This document shows positions 25,975 to 35,663 of a stretch of DNA of 64,000 nt, one piece after another. The position numbers and the translations under genes are program-made. The stretch's first letter is position 1; each line of letters opens with the position of its first letter. The DNA comes from Latilactobacillus curvatus JCM 1096 = DSM 20019 (GTDB taxonomy: Bacteria > Bacillota > Bacilli > Lactobacillales > Lactobacillaceae): the NCBI RefSeq assembly GCF_004101845.1, contig NZ_CP026116.1:1116001-1180000 (forward strand), in the 5' to 3' direction. The notes under the pieces are model-generated. The model was not told the DNA's origin and did no database searches. It worked only from the letters and a program-made list of their open reading frames with translations.

Positions 25975-26673
25975 CTATCCAAATAACTTTTGATACAACT
26001 TAGCTTTTTTCTTAGAAGTTGTTCGTATTTTGAACCATTTATTTAACTTTCGTTTTAGTGGCTTTTGCCCTTCCATCCAAGTACCAGTAAAAACATGGAT
26101 AGTTGATGAATCTCCCGATGGATTACATAAAATACCGGATGGGTAAACATGAATACCCTCATCTAATATTTGTTCCTTATTACCTAATTGACAATGATAT
26201 TTGTCAATTAAAATATCGGAAACTGTTTTAGTATTTACGTTTTTCATTTGATTTTCTCTATCAAATGTAAATGATTCGCCTTCAAAAAAATCTAACATGT
26301 CTTTCACAAACGGATGCTTAGGTTCTGCACCAAATGCAGCTGTAAAAGGATATTGTGGATTTTCAAATCCTACAAACGCGCGATTATCCAAGAATTGATC
26401 TAAATTATCTAAAACAAGCACATCGGTATCTAAATAAATACCGCCTTCATGATAGATAACATATGCTCGAATATAATCACTCACATAAGCCCATTTTTTT
26501 TGTTCATATGCAACTTTGATATATTCATTCATGTTCATATCAAAATTTTCTTCATTCCACTCAATAATTTCATAATCCTTAAGATTTGATCGCCACGTTT
26601 TCATACATCGCTCAATATCCGCTGTTTTTTCGTGGCCGCCTACCCATACATAATGAATTTTTTTTGGAATCAT
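25975..26673 (-). CDS. GT32-type sugar transferase
   Basis: 232 residues resembling the glycosyltransferases with a DXD motif that add sugars to capsular polysaccharides. IPKKIHYVWVGG at the N-terminus and GGIYLDTDV (DxD at 82-84) are diagnostic. It is the last gene of the run, 2 bp after the polymerase-GT2 fusion. Sugar and acceptor are unknown. Confidence 0.88.
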   Translation of the reverse strand: MIPKKIHYVWVGGHEKTADIERCMKTWRSNLKDYEIIEWNEENFDMNMNEYIKVAYEQKKWAYVSDYIRAYVIYHEGGIYLDTDVLVLDNLDQFLDNRAFVGFENPQYPFTAAFGAEPKHPFVKDMLDFFEGESFTFDRENQMKNVNTKTVSDILIDKYHCQLGNKEQILDEGIHVYPSGILCNPSGDSSTIHVFTGTWMEGQKPLKRKLNKWFKIRTTSKKKAKLYQKLFG

Positions 26674-26675
26674 AA

Positions 26676-29375
26676 TTAATTTCTCACCTCTAAGTCAACA
26701 TATGGTTTTATATTCAAGAATTGGATGATTACTTGCCATTTAACAAGATCCTCCTTTGAAACCTTAATCTTAGTAAATCCCTTTTGCATTTCTTCAAAAA
26801 GCTCACCATAAAACGGTTCTAAAGTACCATTAATCATTTTTTGGTTAAACTGGCGCATATCAGAGCCGTAATAAATTGGCAATTCTACCGGTATCTTCAA
26901 ATCTACAGTACGATCTTGGTCCGCTTTATAAAATGCAATCAATGCTTTTAAGTAAGGCTGATTATTAAAATCAGGCACTCTTTTACTGATGGCGAATCCT
27001 ACAATCTCACCAACCGCTTTTTTCGCCGTTTGCCCTTTAAAAGCAACTGGCCAATAAATTGATAGTAAGTTAAGCTTATTAAATATCCTGAAAATACGAT
27101 ACTGAAATTGATAATTAGGAATTTGATACCGACTCAACAGACTAACCAGTGTTCGTAACTCGCCATTCAATACATTTAAATTTCCTACTTCGGAGTTAAT
27201 ATAATTCCCATCATGAACACGATAATTTATGACACTAAAATTAGCATTCTCAAGATTTAATGAATTTATTAATTCATCCTGTAGATTGATCCAGTTAGGC
27301 GTATTCCAAGATAAATAATTACGATGAACTTGATTTTCAAAAACTGGCGTTCGCCAAAAAGCAAAATCTAAATATAAGTTACGGCCCAACCATAAGGTCT
27401 GTATTTTTAACTGCCTACTATTACCCAGATAATCTAGTGTGGACTGTTTCCTTATTTTTGTATGGTTACCATTATCAATACTAATATCTGCCAAAATCCC
27501 ATCAATATCATCACTCTCCAAAATATGAATTGCACGCGATAATACTTTTCTATTACTAAAAATATCGTCGGAATGAATAATATAGACAATTGTTCCCGAT
27601 AAGTATTTTACCCCTAATTTCAATGCGTTCAATTGATCGCTATTTGATTCGTAGAGATACCGCACCTTATGCTCTAAATTAAAGCAATTAATATAATCAT
27701 TGACAACTTGTTTGGTATTATCAGTTGAACCATCATCAATAATTATTAATTCCCAGTTTGTGTAGGTTTGATTTCTAATTGATTCTAGTGACTCTAAAAT
27801 TGTTTCTTGATCATTGTAGGTTGGCATCAATAAACTGATTTTTTCCTGTTCACTAAATGTTTGAGTCTTAACTCTTGCTAATAACTGGCCTTCAATAAAA
27901 GCTAAAATAAAAGTTGCTGTTAGAAAATCCATCACATTACCACTATACAATGACACACTTAGAATACCAAGAATGCCTAATAAAAATGACATATTTCTAA
28001 AAGTAAATTTTGTTCTAAAATATCTTAATATTGTATAAATTAAATAGATAACACCTAGAATGTAAGGCAATACTAATAATATAACGCCCAGTATCCCCAT
28101 TGAATAGTATTGAGAAATAAAATCTCTTTCAACATTAAAGATATTATTCATTCGTGTATACGTAATTCCAAATAACTCATCTTTTGGATTGTCGTTCACT
28201 TCTTTGACACGATTAAGCATCGCAATTTCGATTTTCCGGAAACTAATCCGATCTTGAATAGGCCACTTCATAATCTCTTTCCAAAATCCAGGATCATCAT
28301 AGTATGGGTACGAAACCTCAATAAATCTGGCATTAATCGAGTATTCGCTATAATGTTTTCTAATATACCGGATTAATGGTGTTTCATGCTTATTTATTTC
28401 TTTCTTTGAATCGCCTTTTTTACTTTTTTCCTCTAATTTCTTTTCACGTTTCTCTACCTCCGCTTTATCCCCATCACGTTCTTGTTGAATCTGTGCATCA
28501 AAGTTGGTTCTATTAATTGCTGGTGAGACGGGATAAATAATGCCACATAGCACAATAAATAGTAATAAAATACCTAGCACCGATTTTTTTAAAACAAGAT
28601 CTTGCTTAATAAGTGTGAAGAATAAGTACATCCCTGTCATTAAAATAACCATCCCAATACAGCCTAACGTCGATACCTTTGTCCCTAACATAAACATCGC
28701 TAAGACTTGTACTAAACTTAAGATGAAATTCTTCACGTTTGTATGTTTAATTAAGTAATACAACATTACTGGTAGCAATAGAACCTCTACAGCTGCTGTT
28801 GAATTAGCAAAGTTAAAGAATCCTTTCGATGCTAACTGAAAATAACTACCATGTCTATTGTCAAAGAACCAATTAATGATGCTACCCGTAATTCGTTGAT
28901 TTGTATATGAAGCTAAACTAATTTTGAATAAGTTGGTTACCACAATACTCCCTGATATTAAGGCAACTAACCATGAAATAATTGATTCCAATTGATTATC
29001 GGTGAATTTAACATTATAAGAAACAACTAGAATAATTAATGGTAGCACCATTCTAATCAGATAAAAAATTTCTCCTGTAATTGAATAACCAAAGTTGCCA
29101 TCAACTAATGAATGAAATTGCATTGCATTTAAATGATGCCCAATGAAATACACTATCAGTAAACCCATATAAATTCCAAGAAAGAGTTTCATTTTTTTAT
29201 TTTTATTAGACCATAAAAATAAAATGCTTATAATTCCTACTAAGATTATTCTAAGCATAGTCGCTGGTGAAAACTTTAGAATTGTCGATATTGGCGGTTG
29301 ATACAAATAAAAAATATCTAAAAAAGGTTGGATAATAATAAACCAAAGAATAGTTGTTTTTAATTTTGAATACAC
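26676..29375 (-). CDS. Fusion: O-antigen-ligase-like polymerase plus GT2 glycosyltransferase
   Basis: About 899 residues. The first ~500 hold some ten to twelve membrane segments of an O-antigen ligase/polymerase type, interrupted by a highly charged loop (about 295-330). From about 510 a soluble GT2 domain begins (SLLMPTYNDQETILESLESI, IIDDGSTDNT). GTG 29375 is preferred because GGGAGG lies 6 bp upstream, inside the longer frame that starts at 29390. It probably both adds a sugar and polymerises or ligates repeat units; that coupling is inference. Confidence 0.8.
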   Translation of the reverse strand: MYSKLKTTILWFIIIQPFLDIFYLYQPPISTILKFSPATMLRIILVGIISILFLWSNKNKKMKLFLGIYMGLLIVYFIGHHLNAMQFHSLVDGNFGYSITGEIFYLIRMVLPLIILVVSYNVKFTDNQLESIISWLVALISGSIVVTNLFKISLASYTNQRITGSIINWFFDNRHGSYFQLASKGFFNFANSTAAVEVLLLPVMLYYLIKHTNVKNFILSLVQVLAMFMLGTKVSTLGCIGMVILMTGMYLFFTLIKQDLVLKKSVLGILLLFIVLCGIIYPVSPAINRTNFDAQIQQERDGDKAEVEKREKKLEEKSKKGDSKKEINKHETPLIRYIRKHYSEYSINARFIEVSYPYYDDPGFWKEIMKWPIQDRISFRKIEIAMLNRVKEVNDNPKDELFGITYTRMNNIFNVERDFISQYYSMGILGVILLVLPYILGVIYLIYTILRYFRTKFTFRNMSFLLGILGILSVSLYSGNVMDFLTATFILAFIEGQLLARVKTQTFSEQEKISLLMPTYNDQETILESLESIRNQTYTNWELIIIDDGSTDNTKQVVNDYINCFNLEHKVRYLYESNSDQLNALKLGVKYLSGTIVYIIHSDDIFSNRKVLSRAIHILESDDIDGILADISIDNGNHTKIRKQSTLDYLGNSRQLKIQTLWLGRNLYLDFAFWRTPVFENQVHRNYLSWNTPNWINLQDELINSLNLENANFSVINYRVHDGNYINSEVGNLNVLNGELRTLVSLLSRYQIPNYQFQYRIFRIFNKLNLLSIYWPVAFKGQTAKKAVGEIVGFAISKRVPDFNNQPYLKALIAFYKADQDRTVDLKIPVELPIYYGSDMRQFNQKMINGTLEPFYGELFEEMQKGFTKIKVSKEDLVKWQVIIQFLNIKPYVDLEVRN

Positions 29376-29397
29376 AGTACTTCCTCCCATTATTGCA

Positions 29398-30483
29398 TTA
29401 TTTACTCAAGAAATATCGATAACCATCCATCGTTGTTTTACAAAGTCTATCTATTGAAAAATATTTTTTTGCATGTGTTTCTAACGCAAAGCCTGTCTTT
29501 TTCAAATCCCCAGATTGCCATTTACCATATGCTTCTTCTAGCGCTAAACTCATTGCCTTAACATTGTGGGTCGGTACTATCCAGCCATAAGAACTATTGG
29601 GAATTAATTGCCGCATATCACCAACATCAGTAGCGATAACTGGGATTGCAAAGTTTGCAGCTTCTAGCAAGACTAACGGAAAACTCTCACTAAAGGAACT
29701 AAGAACTGCCAAATCTGTTTTTAGATAGCGTAGGTTAATCTCATCTTGTGTTAGTAATCCAGTAAACAGAACCTGATTATCCAAACCTAATTTCTTAACA
29801 TCGGCCTGCAATTCTGATTTTAATTCGCCGTCACCAATAATTGTTAAGTGCGCACTGGTCATATTAGCGGCCTGAAAAGCTTCAAGTAATACCGCATGTC
29901 CCTTAATGGGATGCAAGCGACCAACAATTACGATTTCAAAGTTTTTATGTTCTTGTAGTTGAGGTGCCTTTTTGCTGAACGCAATACCGTTATAAATGAC
30001 CTTAATTTTACTATCTGGAAGGCCTAATGCCAATAAAATCTCTTTAAAGTTATTAGTGACCGCAAAAATACCATCGGACTTCTTCAAACTTTTAACGTTT
30101 AGATTAGTAAAAATTCGGCCCAGCATTCCCCTATTCATAAAATCTAACCTTGGATCACTATGCACGGTTATTATCCATCTTGCTTTAATTTTACGCTTGA
30201 TCAAACTAATGAACAGATTGGCGCGAGCACCATGTGTATGCACTAAATCAAAATTTCCATCATTAATATATTTCGCTAGTACCTTCAATAAGCTAAAATC
30301 ATACCGACTATTTTTACCAAGAATCTTAACTTTAATGCCTTTGTCCTTCGCAGCTTTAGCAACCGGTCCGTCTGCAAACGTCAATAATTCAACATCATCT
30401 TCAGGTAAGTGACTTAACAGTCCAATAATATGGCTTAATCCACCACCGTTTTCCAATCCGGCATTAATATGTAGTACTTTCAC
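29398..30483 (-). CDS. GT4-family glycosyltransferase
   Basis: 361 residues of GT-B fold. N-terminal MKVLHINAGLENGGG, VGRLHPIKGH near 188, and the E266/E274 pair of the EX7E motif are present. GTG start with AGAGG upstream. Lies between the TagA-like gene and the polymerase fusion in a tightly packed run. Donor sugar unknown. Confidence 0.9.
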   Translation of the reverse strand: MKVLHINAGLENGGGLSHIIGLLSHLPEDDVELLTFADGPVAKAAKDKGIKVKILGKNSRYDFSLLKVLAKYINDGNFDLVHTHGARANLFISLIKRKIKARWIITVHSDPRLDFMNRGMLGRIFTNLNVKSLKKSDGIFAVTNNFKEILLALGLPDSKIKVIYNGIAFSKKAPQLQEHKNFEIVIVGRLHPIKGHAVLLEAFQAANMTSAHLTIIGDGELKSELQADVKKLGLDNQVLFTGLLTQDEINLRYLKTDLAVLSSFSESFPLVLLEAANFAIPVIATDVGDMRQLIPNSSYGWIVPTHNVKAMSLALEEAYGKWQSGDLKKTGFALETHAKKYFSIDRLCKTTMDGYRYFLSK

Positions 30484-30488
30484 AAGTC

Positions 30489-31211
30489 TTACCTCTTTCC
30501 AACTCTTTTAACTTCTTGGATAAATTTTGGTAATACCAACATTCGCTTAAATCTTGTTGGTTCTTTTAAAAGTCTATAAAACCATTCTAAATGTAAATCT
30601 TGCATCCATACTGGTGCACGTTTCGTTATCCCTGAAAATACGTCAAAACTCCCACCAATACCCATTAAATAGCCTTTATTTAACTTATGCTTTAAATCAG
30701 CTAAGAAATATTCCTGTCTTGGGAATCCTAATGCTGCAAAAACCATATCTGGTGCTTTATCAATAATCGCTTGTTGTACCGTTTGATCATCCAAATCAAA
30801 ATAACCATTGCGGTACCCTACTAAACTGATATTAGGATATTCTTCTTGAACTCTTTTGACAGCTAATTCAATAATTTCCTGTTTAGCCCCAATTAAATAT
30901 ATACTAAGGTGCTTTTGATTCGCCATGTTGAGTAAATCTAAAAATAAATCATATCCTGTTACGCGTTCTTTAATTGGCGTCTTTAATATTTCTCCTGCCT
31001 TAACAACACCGATACCATCAGCTGTAATGTAATCCGCTTCATTTGACAGTAATGTTTTGTATTTTGGATTATCCTTTGCATACATCACAATTTCAGGATT
31101 AGCCGTCACAACTAATGTCTTCTCTTGTTGATGAATTCTATTCTCAAATTTCTCAATAAACTCAGCCTTTGTATAATTATCAAACGCCATATTTAAAATA
31201 TTTACTTTCAC
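30489..31211 (-). CDS. WecG/TagA/CpsF-family glycosyltransferase (GT26)
   Basis: 240 residues. VVTANPEIVMYA near 35-46 and ADGIGVVKAG near 63-72 mark the GT26 family, whose TagA members transfer ManNAc to GlcNAc-PP-undecaprenol in the wall teichoic acid linkage unit. GTG start, 3 bp after the flippase stop; its ribosome site lies in the flippase end. With TagB- and TagD-like neighbours, a teichoic acid linkage role is plausible. Confidence 0.9.
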   Translation of the reverse strand: MKVNILNMAFDNYTKAEFIEKFENRIHQQEKTLVVTANPEIVMYAKDNPKYKTLLSNEADYITADGIGVVKAGEILKTPIKERVTGYDLFLDLLNMANQKHLSIYLIGAKQEIIELAVKRVQEEYPNISLVGYRNGYFDLDDQTVQQAIIDKAPDMVFAALGFPRQEYFLADLKHKLNKGYLMGIGGSFDVFSGITKRAPVWMQDLHLEWFYRLLKEPTRFKRMLVLPKFIQEVKRVGKR

Positions 31212-31214
31212 TCG

Positions 31215-32651
31215 TTATTTTCTCCCTCTATTTATCATATTTCTGGCTATCTGTTTTACGTCAGTCGCTAATTCGAATCTGCCTAGTAAAAACAACCCAA
31301 TATAGATTGCTAAAATCAGAATTGATTTAAATACCATATTGATAAACACATTTGGTATCAAATTTGGCATCAAGAATCCGATAATAAAAGTTATTGCTGC
31401 AAGAATAAAATACTTCGGTGTATCTTTGAAAATATAACGCGCATCGTAATACTCCCTGACGATCCAGATTCGTAATAAGCAAACAACTGCTTCAACTGTC
31501 AGAATATTAATCGTCGCGCCAAGCGCACCGAGAATAGGATCTATTGTAAAGTTTAAAATCAAACTCAAAATAGCCCCAATTAGTAACGGAATTGCAAATT
31601 CTTTATCTTTTCGAATTGCCAATGCAAACTGATTCGAAAAAACACCACCGATTGGAATAAGAATAATCGAAAAGCTGATTAGAAACATTAAATGTTCCAT
31701 TGGAATAAATTTCTCTCCAAAGAACCACGGCACAAACTGATTTGTGTTACACATTACCGTTATCATGAATGCTAAGCCTAAAGCAAGTGTCGTTTCATAA
31801 GATTTTTTTAGAAATAATTGTTGATTTTTTTCCGAACTGGCAGCCATCTTAGGCATCATAACAATAGTAATCGATGTAATTACCCCTAAAATAATATTCG
31901 CAATTCGCTGCGATTGGTCATAATATGAAACTTGCGTTGTACTGTGAAACAATCCCAAAATTGGTTTATCTAAAGAAGTGTACACTTGAGTTGCTATCTG
32001 TGGCAATATTAACGTCGCAATCATAACAATAGAAGCTTTAAAATGGTAGTAGTGTCCTACGAAGTGTGGGACATATTTTCGTATTTGTAACCAAAATACT
32101 GAATTTCCTAATAGATTACCCATAGACATTATCAGCATGTACAATCCTAAATCCTCTGGACGATGGACAAAAATAAAAATTAAGACCACACTAAATAATT
32201 TAATAATTGTATTACGGACAACAACCTTTCCAAATTCAGCGATTCCTTGGAAGAACCACGAAATATCTATCATTGTGCCTAAAAGAAATGGTAATTGTAA
32301 TAAGAAATAAATATAATACTTTGGTTTAAAAACTAAACAAACTGTAATGAATAAAACGATTGTTATTGCACTAAGAGTTACTTGAATTAACCATAACCCC
32401 CAAAATGCAGATTCAAACTCTGACTGATTCTTCGCTGCCCGCGCTCTAGCAATCGTTCTTGTCCCAATTTGTCCCATTGCGGATGCACAAAATACCATAA
32501 TAAATTGAATTGTAAAATTAACCGAACTGTTAATCCCTAGTGGCCCCGGACCTAGCACTCGAGATAAGTATGGTGCTGTAATTAAGGGGATAATTACTAA
32601 GAAAACCTGATAGATTGCATTATAAAAGAAATCTTTAAATAATTTTCGCAT
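31215..32651 (-). CDS. Wzx-type polysaccharide flippase
   Basis: 478 residues with about 12-14 membrane segments. The N-terminus (FFYNAIYQVFLVIIPLITAPYLSRVLGP) is typical of lipid-linked repeat-unit exporters of the MOP superfamily. Wall teichoic acids are normally exported by the TagGH ABC transporter, so a flippase beside TagA/TagB genes is notable. GAGGT precedes the ATG. Confidence 0.92.
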   Translation of the reverse strand: MRKLFKDFFYNAIYQVFLVIIPLITAPYLSRVLGPGPLGINSSVNFTIQFIMVFCASAMGQIGTRTIARARAAKNQSEFESAFWGLWLIQVTLSAITIVLFITVCLVFKPKYYIYFLLQLPFLLGTMIDISWFFQGIAEFGKVVVRNTIIKLFSVVLIFIFVHRPEDLGLYMLIMSMGNLLGNSVFWLQIRKYVPHFVGHYYHFKASIVMIATLILPQIATQVYTSLDKPILGLFHSTTQVSYYDQSQRIANIILGVITSITIVMMPKMAASSEKNQQLFLKKSYETTLALGLAFMITVMCNTNQFVPWFFGEKFIPMEHLMFLISFSIILIPIGGVFSNQFALAIRKDKEFAIPLLIGAILSLILNFTIDPILGALGATINILTVEAVVCLLRIWIVREYYDARYIFKDTPKYFILAAITFIIGFLMPNLIPNVFINMVFKSILILAIYIGLFLLGRFELATDVKQIARNMINRGRK

Positions 32652-32673
32652 TTCAACCTCATTATTTACTATC

Positions 32674-33861
32674 TTAAATTAATTTTTGAATCAGTTGTTC
32701 CCAGATTTGCTCAGAGGCACTGCTTTCTAAGTATTCATCTTGATAAATGATTTCTTTTACACGATTACGCTCATCTTGTAAATTCACTCTGAATACTTGT
32801 ATAAGTGCCCTCTCAAAGGTATGCCAATCTTCAGCAACTAACCCAGGTGCAAAAGTTCTATAGGGATTCAATAAGAAACCCCGATTTGTGTTATAGTTTT
32901 GTAAATCATTAACTAAAAATAATAATGGCTTGTTCATTAATAGGTAGTCAAAGTAAACACTTGAATAATCTGTAATTAAAGCATCAGTTACAGCTAAATA
33001 TTCATATAAATCGTGCTCGTTCCCTCGTAACCAATCGCCATCGATAATTTTCATATGCTTTAGCTTATTTAACGCTTCGGTATTAACTTTTTTCTCTTCA
33101 ACAGGATGTAACTTAGCTACAATAATGATATTCTCTCGTTCAAGGACCGCTTCAAAATCGTCTTGATCAAAATCAGACAAGCCGAAAATATTACCAGCTT
33201 TTAACATTTCTGATAACAGCTCATTGTTATCTTCCATTCTAAATGTTGGTAAATAAAATAAGATTCGTGGCTTATTTTCTATAATTATTGGTTCAAATAA
33301 ACGTTCAAGTTCTTGTCGGCGTCTTGTTTTTTTGGCTTCATCAATATTAAAAAAGTCATTTCTTGGAAAGCCGAGATGAATAAACTTATCATTAGTTATC
33401 CCCTCACACGCACTCATTAAAGTATCATAAGTATCTGAAGATGAAGTGATATAATTAACTGTTTTACCCCAGTGCTTATGGCTGACTTCTATTGAACTTT
33501 TCTCAATATTTTTAGCTAAGAAACCCATTCTTTTTAAAGGTACACCATGCCATAGTTGAATATAGGCCTGTTTTTTTGAAACCTTATACGGATCATGCGT
33601 TCCTAAAATTACTTCTGCCGAGGCAATTTTGAACCATACTTTAAATGGTAAGTGGCTGCTTGGAAAGTTTTCAATCAACCATACATCTTCATAATCTTGT
33701 TCCTCTTTTAAATATTTGTACATAGCTAAGCCATTTGAGCCTGAGTATCCCGAACCATTCAGAATGCATATTCTACCTTTTTTTACAGGTATTAACTTTA
33801 AAAGAGTACTTAAAATTTTTATGTATAATGTAAAAAGTTTATTTTTCAACACAAGCACCAC
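32674..33861 (-). CDS. CDP-glycerol:glycerophosphotransferase (TagB/TagF type)
   Basis: 395 residues. LWHGVPLKRMG and the C-terminal TDYSSVYFDYLLMNKPLLFL are signatures of the teichoic acid glycerophosphotransferases; the length fits a primase (TagB) more than the longer polymerase. An amphipathic N-terminus (FTLYIKILSTLLKLIPVKKG) suits membrane association. The start codon is uncertain among closely spaced GTG codons. It faces TagD across a 150-bp divergent promoter region. Confidence 0.87.
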   Translation of the reverse strand: MVLVLKNKLFTLYIKILSTLLKLIPVKKGRICILNGSGYSGSNGLAMYKYLKEEQDYEDVWLIENFPSSHLPFKVWFKIASAEVILGTHDPYKVSKKQAYIQLWHGVPLKRMGFLAKNIEKSSIEVSHKHWGKTVNYITSSSDTYDTLMSACEGITNDKFIHLGFPRNDFFNIDEAKKTRRRQELERLFEPIIIENKPRILFYLPTFRMEDNNELLSEMLKAGNIFGLSDFDQDDFEAVLERENIIIVAKLHPVEEKKVNTEALNKLKHMKIIDGDWLRGNEHDLYEYLAVTDALITDYSSVYFDYLLMNKPLLFLVNDLQNYNTNRGFLLNPYRTFAPGLVAEDWHTFERALIQVFRVNLQDERNRVKEIIYQDEYLESSASEQIWEQLIQKLI

Positions 33862-34013
33862 TCACCCCATTCTATTGATATGTTCCTAATTATAGCAAAT
33901 ATTATAAAACTTCGTTATCTTATTTCATATTTTTAATAAAAGTTACTATTTACTTGAATTCGTATATAAAATCAACTATGCTTTTACCATTACTACTAAC
34001 GAGGAGATTTCTA

Positions 34014-34403
34014 ATGACACGAATTTTAACGTATGGTACTTTTGATTTACTACATTGGGGTCATATCCGACTCTTGGAACGCGCTAAATCGCTAGGTGAC
34101 GAACTAATCGTTGGTCTTTCAACCGACGAATTTAACGCTATCAAACATAAAGAATCTTATCATAGTTACGAACATCGGAAATATATCTTAGAAGCTATTC
34201 GTTATGTTGATCAAGTCATCCCTGAAAGTGATTGGAATCAAAAAATTGAAGATGTCCAAAAGTACGATATTGATATTTTTGTTATGGGTGATGATTGGGC
34301 AGGAAAATTCGACTTTTTAAAGAGTTACTGTGAAGTTATCTACCTCCCTAGAACAAGTGGTATTTCTACTACCCAAATTAAGACAGATTTAGAAAATAAT
34401 TAA
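34014..34403 (+). CDS. tagD: Glycerol-3-phosphate cytidylyltransferase
   Basis: 129 residues, the exact size of TagD, which makes CDP-glycerol for teichoic acids. Nucleotidyltransferase motif HWGH is at 14-17 and [10 protein letters not shown] near 113. ATG 34014 has GAGGAG upstream; the longer frame from 33954 does not. It is divergent from the TagB-like gene and supplies its donor. Confidence 0.95.
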   Translation: MTRILTYGTFDLLHWGHIRLLERAKSLGDELIVGLSTDEFNAIKHKESYHSYEHRKYILEAIRYVDQVIPESDWNQKIEDVQKYDIDIFVMGDDWAGKFDFLKSYCEVIYLPRTSGISTTQIKTDLENN

Positions 34404-34417
34404 TAATGCATCCATCC

Positions 34418-34477
34418 AAAAAACCTAAATTATGAAAATTAGAGGTCTGTTCTCTAATTTTTTGATTTAGGTTTTTT
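34418..34477. terminator. Bidirectional terminator after tagD
   Basis: Outer stem AAAAAACCTAAAT/ATTTAGGTTTTTT (34418-34430 with 34465-34477) and an inner AAAATTAGAG/CTCTAATTTT stem. Confidence 0.88.
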
Positions 34478-34483
34478 TATGTG

Positions 34484-35212
34484 TTATTTAGTTTTATAAA
34501 AATCGGTTTGATACGTATATTGATTACCACTCGTAATATCATACTGGATCATTTTATAATCCGACATTATTTGCTTAGTATTTTTATTTAAAGTCTTAGT
34601 CGATAAATAATTGCCATCGTCACCCATAATTTTTTCTCGTTCTGCTGCCGGTGTCTCCTCCCAAACATCAGTTAATAATGCATAATATGGTGAAACCTGA
34701 CTATTAGTTTGAGCCAACATCATCGGTGTAAACATATATGGACTCACTACTTTATTTTGAGATACTACTGAGCTTTTAAAATTACTATAGATAAAGAAAT
34801 CTGTTTGATGCAATATTTGATCATATTTTGCCTGTTTTACATCATTATCTGTTTTGAAATCATAAACGGATGGTAGATGATCCCCCTAAAAAACAACCGT
34901 GATTTTTTTATCTATTTTATTAATTTCACTGATAAACCTTTTTAAAGCTTTATCAGTAAAATTAATTCCTTGTGTATAGGTTTCTAATTCTGACTTGCTA
35001 TTCTTCGTTAGATCCCCTGAAACTTTTATTGTGTTTTGATAGTCGTTTGTCAAATAAGGCATGTGATTTTGCATTGTTGTTAACTGAATAAATTGCCCTT
35101 TTTTGGTTCGATCAACCTGCTTCAATGTCTCTTTAAAAGCAGAATCATCGGAAATATAATTTGAGTTTTGAATTTTATTCGTATAAGCCAATTTATCTTT
35201 ACAATCTACCAT
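34484..35212 (-). pseudogene. Phosphoglycerol transferase/sulfatase-type (LtaS superfamily) C-terminal remnant
   Basis: The frame 34886-35212 carries QLTTMQNHMPY and a segment ending KKITVVF. An in-frame TAG (34886-34888 on the minus strand) replaces the Tyr expected in VVFYGDHLPS. Reading then goes on in frame as GDHLPSVYDF to the end of a 109-residue frame at 34484. The N-terminal membrane part and catalytic Thr region are gone. It is fused to an acyltransferase remnant upstream. Loss of function is very likely. Confidence 0.75.
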
Positions 35213-35663
35213 TTATTATCAGTAGGTTACTCTCGTCAACCGCTCCCAAGCCCTTTTTTAAAACTGGATTTAAGAGAACTAATAATAAAATAGTGGTCAT
35301 AATTGGGTTACTATTTAATAGGTTAGGTAATAATGATTGAAACAGCACTCGATTACTATATACCGAAATTAGTAGCGCTATCGCCAATAGCGTTAGTGAA
35401 AATGAATAAATCCATGATTTTAACCATAATTTCTTTAAATACTTTAACTCTAACGACTTGTTAATTAGAAAATGAGCACTAACGATCACTAGCAAATCGA
35501 TTCCTAGCTCCTTAGTACTTCCCAATGCCATTATTCCTAGCGTACTTGGTACTAGTTTATTAGGGATAACCCACCCAGAAAACATAATTAAGTTACCCAA
35601 AACGATTAAAAAAACAATCATTAACACTATCAATTTTTGATGATTTTTACTTTTCCCCTTCAT
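35199..35663 (-). pseudogene. Acyltransferase-3-like membrane protein, truncated
   Basis: 154 codons with four or so membrane segments, including GIDLLVIVSAHFLINKS, which resembles the GVDLFVxISGYFL part of acyltransferase-3 proteins that O-acylate surface sugars. Intact members have about 330 or more residues with an N-terminal catalytic His; those parts are absent. The frame ends inside the phosphoglycerol transferase remnant (35199-35212), so a deletion joined two genes. Its ATG overlaps the end of the upstream membrane gene by 17 bp. Confidence 0.6.
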
